The notes under the pieces were generated by a model, which made no database searches, was not told the origin of the DNA, and worked only from the letters and a program-made list of their open reading frames with translations. This document shows positions 59,199-64,000 of a stretch of 64,000 nucleotides of DNA, piece after piece. The stretch is taken from assembly GCF_900111105.1 (NCBI RefSeq), contig NZ_FOGC01000001.1, positions 98,323 through 162,322 of the forward strand. Reading direction: 5' to 3'. The DNA comes from Rosenbergiella nectarea (GTDB taxonomy: Bacteria > Pseudomonadota > Gammaproteobacteria > Enterobacterales > Enterobacteriaceae). A program made the translations under genes and the position numbers. How positions within the stretch are numbered: the first letter of the stretch is position 1; each line of letters starts with the position of its first letter.

Positions 59199-59572
59199 GT
59201 TTATTTCCTTTAAGGTGTTAACGAGAGCTAACTTCCTTAAAGCAAAAGCTATGCCAAAGTGAATAAATGGCACGGCAGAGGTGGCGGAAAGTCATCTATA
59301 AACAAGCATTACGCATAAATTTGGGAGGAAGAGTGGTATTTACCTTAACTGCGTTACGGCTAATAATGAGAATTATCAGAGAAAAGTAGGTGGGTGGTAT
59401 TCTTTTTCCTCGGGAAAAACGGCCAACGAGTCGCCATTCCAAAATGGTGCAGGCCCACTTATCTTTTCCTCGTTTTAGGGCAAGTCGCGCTAAGCAGGGG
59501 GTATGTATAAGCGTGACGCTATAGCCATCATAGATTCTCTTCGCGGTAACAGCCCATGACCCAAAGAGTATT
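59199..59572. promoter_or_regulatory. Gene-free region upstream of glnH
   Basis: 374 bases between the RpiR-type gene and glnH, both minus strand. It should hold the glnH promoter. I see a weak Fur-like sequence near 59362-59380 (13 of 19) and no convincing gene. An open frame at 59296-59652 overlaps the regulator and has no recognisable features. Confidence 0.45.
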
Positions 59573-60424
59573 CTAACGATTAGCGATATAGCTTCCAGAA
59601 TCGAATAAATATTTTTCTGACTTCTCAATACTCTGGACCGCGGGTTCGCCATGTTTGGCGACTAAGCTTGCCAGCAGTGCTTCGGCAATGGCCATACCTG
59701 AAACGACTGAGGGGAAGAACGAAGCACTGTCGATCGAAAAGAGCAGCGTACAGTCAGCGACTTGTGCCAGAGGTGAGGAGGGAGAGTCTGTGATGGCAAC
59801 AATTTTGGCCCCCACCTGTTGGGCAGTCTCTAGGATCTGTAGCGTTTCTCGTGAATAAGGAGAGAAGCTGACCAGTAACACACTATCTTGGTCGGTTAAT
59901 TCACGAGTGAATATTTGCTGGCTATTAGCGAGGTTATCGATCAAGGTTACCCGCTGTTGGAAGAGCCGATAAACATAATAAATCGACCAAGCGATCGAGA
60001 AACTGGCGCGAAAGCCGCAGACATAAACTTGCTTGGCGTCGTCCAATAAGGTGACCGCGCGCTGTAGAGAGTCTTGATTTAAGGCTTGGGTATCTTCCAA
60101 CGACTGGCTCAACGTCGAGAACACAGCGTCATAGGCTGACTCTTGTTGCAAGTTTTGTTGTAAGCGTACCGCTCGGCTGGCATAGCTGCTACGCGTTAAT
60201 TTTAACGAATAGATAAATTCCGCTTTTAAGGCCTCCCAGCCCTCATAACCCAATTTTTTGGCTAAGCGCGAAAGCGTCGCGGGTTTGAGATCGGCATTAT
60301 GCGCAATGGTTCGCATCGAGATTAACGCGACATCATTAATATTTTCTAGGACAAAAGCTGCTGCTCGCTGGAGTTCAGGGGTGAGAGCAGGGTAGTGATC
60401 AATGATGAGTTTGCGAAGGTCCAT
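59573..60424 (-). CDS. RpiR-family transcriptional regulator
   Basis: 283-residue regulator with an N-terminal RpiR helix-turn-helix (about 1-75, with SMRTIAHNADLKPATLSRLAKKLG in parts) and a C-terminal SIS sugar-phosphate-binding domain (about 120-260, with VYVCGFRASF, SFSPYSRETLQ and IVAITDSPSSPLA). RpiR proteins usually sense phosphosugars. The ligand here is unknown. Standing upstream of glnHPQ on the same strand, it may regulate the transporter, but the 374-base gap means this is inference. Confidence 0.88.
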   Translation of the reverse strand: MDLRKLIIDHYPALTPELQRAAAFVLENINDVALISMRTIAHNADLKPATLSRLAKKLGYEGWEALKAEFIYSLKLTRSSYASRAVRLQQNLQQESAYDAVFSTLSQSLEDTQALNQDSLQRAVTLLDDAKQVYVCGFRASFSIAWSIYYVYRLFQQRVTLIDNLANSQQIFTRELTDQDSVLLVSFSPYSRETLQILETAQQVGAKIVAITDSPSSPLAQVADCTLLFSIDSASFFPSVVSGMAIAEALLASLVAKHGEPAVQSIEKSEKYLFDSGSYIANR

Positions 60425-60501
60425 ACATTAGCCTCTGTAACATCGCGGTAGAGCAAAGAAAAGCCGGGACGATGCCCGGCTATTTATTAATTAATCATCG
60501 A

Positions 60502-63357
60502 TTACAGCGCGGCAATCACGCCCTGTTGCTCGATAATTTTTGCTTTAGAGTGTTCTAGGTCGGCAAGACGTTCGCGCTCTTTCGCGACAACGGCTTCAGG
60601 CGCTCGTGCGACAAATCCTTCGTTGCCAAGCTTAGTTGCGATTTTCTCAATCTCGACATCAACCTTCCCTAACTCTTTCGCTAGACGCTCTAATTCAACG
60701 TCCTTATTGATTAGGCCAGCCATTGGGATGAGAAGTTCGGCGCCTTCTACCAGTTTGGTGACCGAGACTGGTGCTTTCTCTTCAGCGTTAAGCAGAGTGA
60801 TCGTTTCCAGCTTCGCTAAACGCTTCAAGAAGGTTAAGTTTGCCCAGACACGACGTTCCACGTCAGAGGTTGCACCACGCAGTAATAATTCCAGTGGCTT
60901 ACTTGGCGAGATATTCATTTCAGCACGGATGTTACGTACAGCAATGATCGCTTGCTTGATCCACTCGATATCACTCTGCGCCTGCGCGTCTTCTTTCTCC
61001 GCAGACCATTCTGGGAAGGCTTGCAGCATCAGCGTATCATCAGTGATCCCTTTCAATACTTTGACACGCTGCCAGATGGTTTCCGTAATAAATGGAATGA
61101 TCGGGTGCGCTAAGCGTAATAACGCTTCAAGTACGGTGACAAGGGTGTTACGGGTACCGCGCAGTTCCGCTTCACTTCCGTTATTCATGACAGGTTTGGT
61201 TAATTCTAAATACCAGTCACAGAATTGGTTCCACGTAAAATCGTACAGCAAGTTAGCGGCGATATCGAAACGATAAGTATCTAAGGCTTCGCGGTAAGCT
61301 TTGACGGTACGGTTGAACTCACTGCGGATCCAGCGATCCGCCAAGGAGAGAACTTGTTCGCCACCTTGGAAACCACAATCTTGCTCTTCGGTATTCATCA
61401 GCACAAAGCGGCTGGCATTCCATAACTTATTACAGAAGTTACGATAACCTTCGAGTCGTTTCATATCCCAGTTGATATCGCGACCCGTCGAGGCTAACGC
61501 CGCTAAGGTAAAGCGCAGGGCATCCGTTCCTGAAGGCTCAATACCGTTCGGAAATTGTTTTTCAGTGCGTTTACGGATTTTCTCAGCCAACTGAGGCTGC
61601 ATCATATTGCCGGTACGCTTCTCAAGTAGCGCATCTAAGGAAATCCCATCGACCATATCTAAAGGATCGATCACATTCCCTTTAGATTTCGACATCTTCT
61701 GGCCTTCTTCATCACGGATCAGACCGGTCATGTAGACGGTTTTGAAAGGCACTTGCGGCTTACCTTGCTCGTCTTTCATGAAGTGCATGGTCAGCATGAT
61801 CATGCGAGCAATCCAGAAGAAGATAATGTCGAAGCCACTGACGATAACATTGGTCGGGTGGAAAGTGCGTAGCGCGTCAGTATTTTCTGGCCAACCTAAT
61901 GTCGAGAAGGTCCATAGCCCAGAAGAGAACCAAGTATCGAGAACGTCTTCGTCCTGGGTCAGGACAATATTATCGGCAAGGTTATGTTCGCGACGAACTT
62001 CTTCTTCATTACGTCCAACATAGACACGGCCACTTTCGTCGTACCATGCTGGGATACGGTGTCCCCACCATAGCTGACGAGAGATACACCAGTCTTGAAT
62101 ATCGCGCATCCACGAGTAGTACATATTTTCGTACTGTTTCGGGACGAACTGGATATCGCCATTTTCAACCGCTTCAACCGCGACTTTAGCCAGCGGGGCT
62201 GTACGGACATACCATTGGTCAGTCAGCATGGGTTCAATGACGACGCCACCCCGGTCACCGTATGGCACGGTTAAGTCGTGTGGCTTAATTTCTTCTAATA
62301 ACCCTAACTCTTCAACCGCGGCAACGATGGCTTTCCGCGCAGCGAAACGCTCTAGCCCCGCAAAGGCTGCAGGAATATCGCTCGAGTAGGCAGTAGACTC
62401 TTCGCCATTAGTATCAAACACTTGTGCCTGTTGGCGGATATCGCCATCAAAGGTCAAGATATTGATCATTGGCAGTTTATGGCGGCGTCCAACTTCATAG
62501 TCATTGAAGTCATGCGCTGGCGTGATCTTCACGCAGCCCGTCCCTTTAGTCATGTCAGCGTGCTCATCACCTAGAATAGGGATGCGACGGTTGATGAGGG
62601 GCAGGACGAGTTCTTTCCCGATTAAGTCGGCATAACGGGGATCTTCAGGGTTAACGGCAACACCGGTATCGCCCAGTAAGGTTTCGGGACGCGTCGTGGC
62701 GACGATGATGTAGTCTTTACCGTCAGCCGTCTTAACGCCATCGGCGAGTGGATAGCGGATATGCCACATCGACCCTTTCGATTCACGGTTTTCGACTTCC
62801 AGATCAGAAATCGCAGTACGAAGTTTAGGATCCCAGTTAACTAGGCGCTTACCGCGGTAGATCAGGTTCTCATTGTACAGGCGGACAAAGACTTCTTTTA
62901 CTGCATTGGAAAGCCCATCATCCATGGTGAAGCGTTCACGTTCCCAATCAACAGAGTTACCGAGACGGCGCATCTGATTGGTAATGTTGCCTCCTGATTC
63001 CGCTTTCCATTGCCAAATTTTATCAATGAACGCATCACGGCCATAATTTTGACGGGTTTTACCTTCTTCCGCAGCGATCTTGCGCTCAACAACCATTTGG
63101 GTGGCGATACCGGCATGGTCGGTACCGGCTTGCCACAGGGTATTTTTGCCTTGCATGCGCTGGTAACGCACCAAGGTATCCATGATGGTCTGTTGGAAAG
63201 CATGTCCCATATGTAAGCTGCCGGTAACATTCGGCGGTGGGATCATAATGCAATAGCTCTCTTTACTTAGATCGCCATGTGGTTTGAAGTAGCCTTGCTT
63301 TTCCCAGTGCTCATAAAGCGGCTGTTCGATCTCTTGCGGGTTATATGTTTTTTCCAT
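60502..63357 (-). CDS. valS: Valyl-tRNA synthetase
   Basis: Charges tRNA-Val and edits threonine. The product is 951 residues, the E. coli length. Class I motifs are HMGH at 49-52 and KMSKS near 554. The CP1 editing domain has [12 protein letters not shown], and a C-terminal coiled coil (about 880-945) is visible. It follows holC by five bases on the same strand, as in the pepA-holC-valS cluster of E. coli. Confidence 0.98.
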   Translation of the reverse strand: MEKTYNPQEIEQPLYEHWEKQGYFKPHGDLSKESYCIMIPPPNVTGSLHMGHAFQQTIMDTLVRYQRMQGKNTLWQAGTDHAGIATQMVVERKIAAEEGKTRQNYGRDAFIDKIWQWKAESGGNITNQMRRLGNSVDWERERFTMDDGLSNAVKEVFVRLYNENLIYRGKRLVNWDPKLRTAISDLEVENRESKGSMWHIRYPLADGVKTADGKDYIIVATTRPETLLGDTGVAVNPEDPRYADLIGKELVLPLINRRIPILGDEHADMTKGTGCVKITPAHDFNDYEVGRRHKLPMINILTFDGDIRQQAQVFDTNGEESTAYSSDIPAAFAGLERFAARKAIVAAVEELGLLEEIKPHDLTVPYGDRGGVVIEPMLTDQWYVRTAPLAKVAVEAVENGDIQFVPKQYENMYYSWMRDIQDWCISRQLWWGHRIPAWYDESGRVYVGRNEEEVRREHNLADNIVLTQDEDVLDTWFSSGLWTFSTLGWPENTDALRTFHPTNVIVSGFDIIFFWIARMIMLTMHFMKDEQGKPQVPFKTVYMTGLIRDEEGQKMSKSKGNVIDPLDMVDGISLDALLEKRTGNMMQPQLAEKIRKRTEKQFPNGIEPSGTDALRFTLAALASTGRDINWDMKRLEGYRNFCNKLWNASRFVLMNTEEQDCGFQGGEQVLSLADRWIRSEFNRTVKAYREALDTYRFDIAANLLYDFTWNQFCDWYLELTKPVMNNGSEAELRGTRNTLVTVLEALLRLAHPIIPFITETIWQRVKVLKGITDDTLMLQAFPEWSAEKEDAQAQSDIEWIKQAIIAVRNIRAEMNISPSKPLELLLRGATSDVERRVWANLTFLKRLAKLETITLLNAEEKAPVSVTKLVEGAELLIPMAGLINKDVELERLAKELGKVDVEIEKIATKLGNEGFVARAPEAVVAKERERLADLEHSKAKIIEQQGVIAAL

Positions 63358-63362
63358 AGGAA

Positions 63363-63812
63363 TTACGCCGATGCTGCCGTTACAGTATTCAATTGAAATC
63401 CAGCACTGCGATACGCTTTATAACGATCACGGGCCAGTTGTTTTAAGGTGTTATCTTCGGGGACGAAGTCTACCACTTCATAGAATCCGGTGGCAAAGTC
63501 TGCGAAGTGGGGAAGTAAACTAATCAGTAAGTCACGGGCGCTGCTTCCACGCTTCTGTGGCCAAGCGAGTTCAACCGGCGCACCTTGACGCGGTCCTTCA
63601 CCCGCTAAATTATGCGGAACGAAAGCTTCTGCTGGACGTTGCCAGAGTGCTTCGTCCAGTCGTAAGGCTTGCGCTTCATCCTGACAGGCGATAAGGATAC
63701 GTTTACCTTCACGCCAAAACTGCGCGGCGAGGTCGCAGGTCGCACTCTCAGCTGCGCTAAGCGGCTGATCAGCAGCGTTTGCAGGAAGCAGGTAAAACGT
63801 CGCATTTTTCAT
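63363..63812 (-). CDS. holC: DNA polymerase III chi subunit HolC
   Basis: Clamp-loader-associated subunit that binds single-stranded DNA binding protein through its C-terminal tail. The product is 149 residues (E. coli 147). It starts MKNATFYLL and has the [22 protein letters not shown] block (in parts), followed by [18 protein letters not shown]. It is flanked by valS and pepA in the standard order. Confidence 0.97.
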   Translation of the reverse strand: MKNATFYLLPANAADQPLSAAESATCDLAAQFWREGKRILIACQDEAQALRLDEALWQRPAEAFVPHNLAGEGPRQGAPVELAWPQKRGSSARDLLISLLPHFADFATGFYEVVDFVPEDNTLKQLARDRYKAYRSAGFQLNTVTAASA

Positions 63813-63881
63813 ATTAGCGTGTGAACCCTAAGAATAAGAAAAGGAACCCAGCGAAGAGCTCCTGAATGAAGTGGGACCAGA

Positions 63882-64000
<119 letters not shown>

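Noticed and set aside
59362..59380. Fur-like sequence upstream of glnH
   Set aside because: It matches only 13 of 19 consensus positions and lacks the symmetrical 7-1-7 core, and there is no iron gene nearby.
59296..59652. 118-codon open frame upstream of glnH
   Set aside because: It overlaps the 3' end of the RpiR-type gene in another frame and shows no family motifs or good ribosome site.

Overview
The window is chromosomal DNA of a member of the Enterobacterales. Nearly every protein is close in length and motif content to its Escherichia coli or Salmonella counterpart, and the classic enterobacterial blocks dacB-greA-yhbY-rlmE-ftsH-folP-glmM-secG-leuU, metY-rimP-nusA-infB-rbfA-truB-rpsO-pnp-nlpI-yrbN-deaD and argI-rraB-valS-holC-pepA are present. 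The moderate base composition and the mix of an enterobactin locus, an arn operon and an arginine deiminase locus would fit a lineage outside Escherichia, such as Erwiniaceae, but I cannot name a genus from the sequence alone.

Region 1 (1-15732) is an enterobactin (catecholate siderophore) locus. entC-entE-entB-entA run on the minus strand and are divergent from fepB-fepD-fepG-fepC on the plus strand. entF and fes follow on the minus strand, divergent from fepA. Fur-box-like sequences sit in both divergent intergenic regions. Together the genes make 2,3-dihydroxybenzoate, assemble enterobactin, import the ferric complex and hydrolyse it. The MbtH-like gene ybdZ, the exporter entS and entD are absent from the complete part of the locus.

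Region 2 (15735-24072) is housekeeping: PBP4, GreA, YhbY, RlmE, FtsH, DHPS, GlmM, SecG and tRNA-Leu(GAG). Region 3 (24187-31525) is a complete arnBCADTEF operon for L-Ara4N modification of lipid A, lying between the tRNA-Leu gene and two tandem initiator tRNA genes. A good Fur-like palindrome lies upstream of it. Region 4 (31887-44256) is the tRNA-fMet / rimP-nusA-infB-rbfA-truB-rpsO-pnp / nlpI-yrbN-deaD translation and RNA-decay block, with its promoters, terminators and the pnp leader hairpin visible. Region 5 (44255-46787) holds yhbW, a diverged yhbS, yhbQ and yhbP.

Region 6 (46798-64000) corresponds to a different part of the E. coli map: ridA-pyrI-pyrB with a pyrL-type attenuator, an arginine deiminase operon (arcA, arcC, arcB, a YfcC-type transporter and an ArgR paralogue, arranged as in Salmonella), argI under tandem ARG boxes, rraB, miaE, a glnHPQ-type amino-acid ABC transporter with an RpiR regulator, valS, holC and the end of pepA. 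I saw no insertion sequence, prophage, CRISPR array or defence system, and no gene cluster that looks like an undescribed system. The points worth a second look are locus architecture, missing accessory genes, degenerate motifs and regulatory structures.
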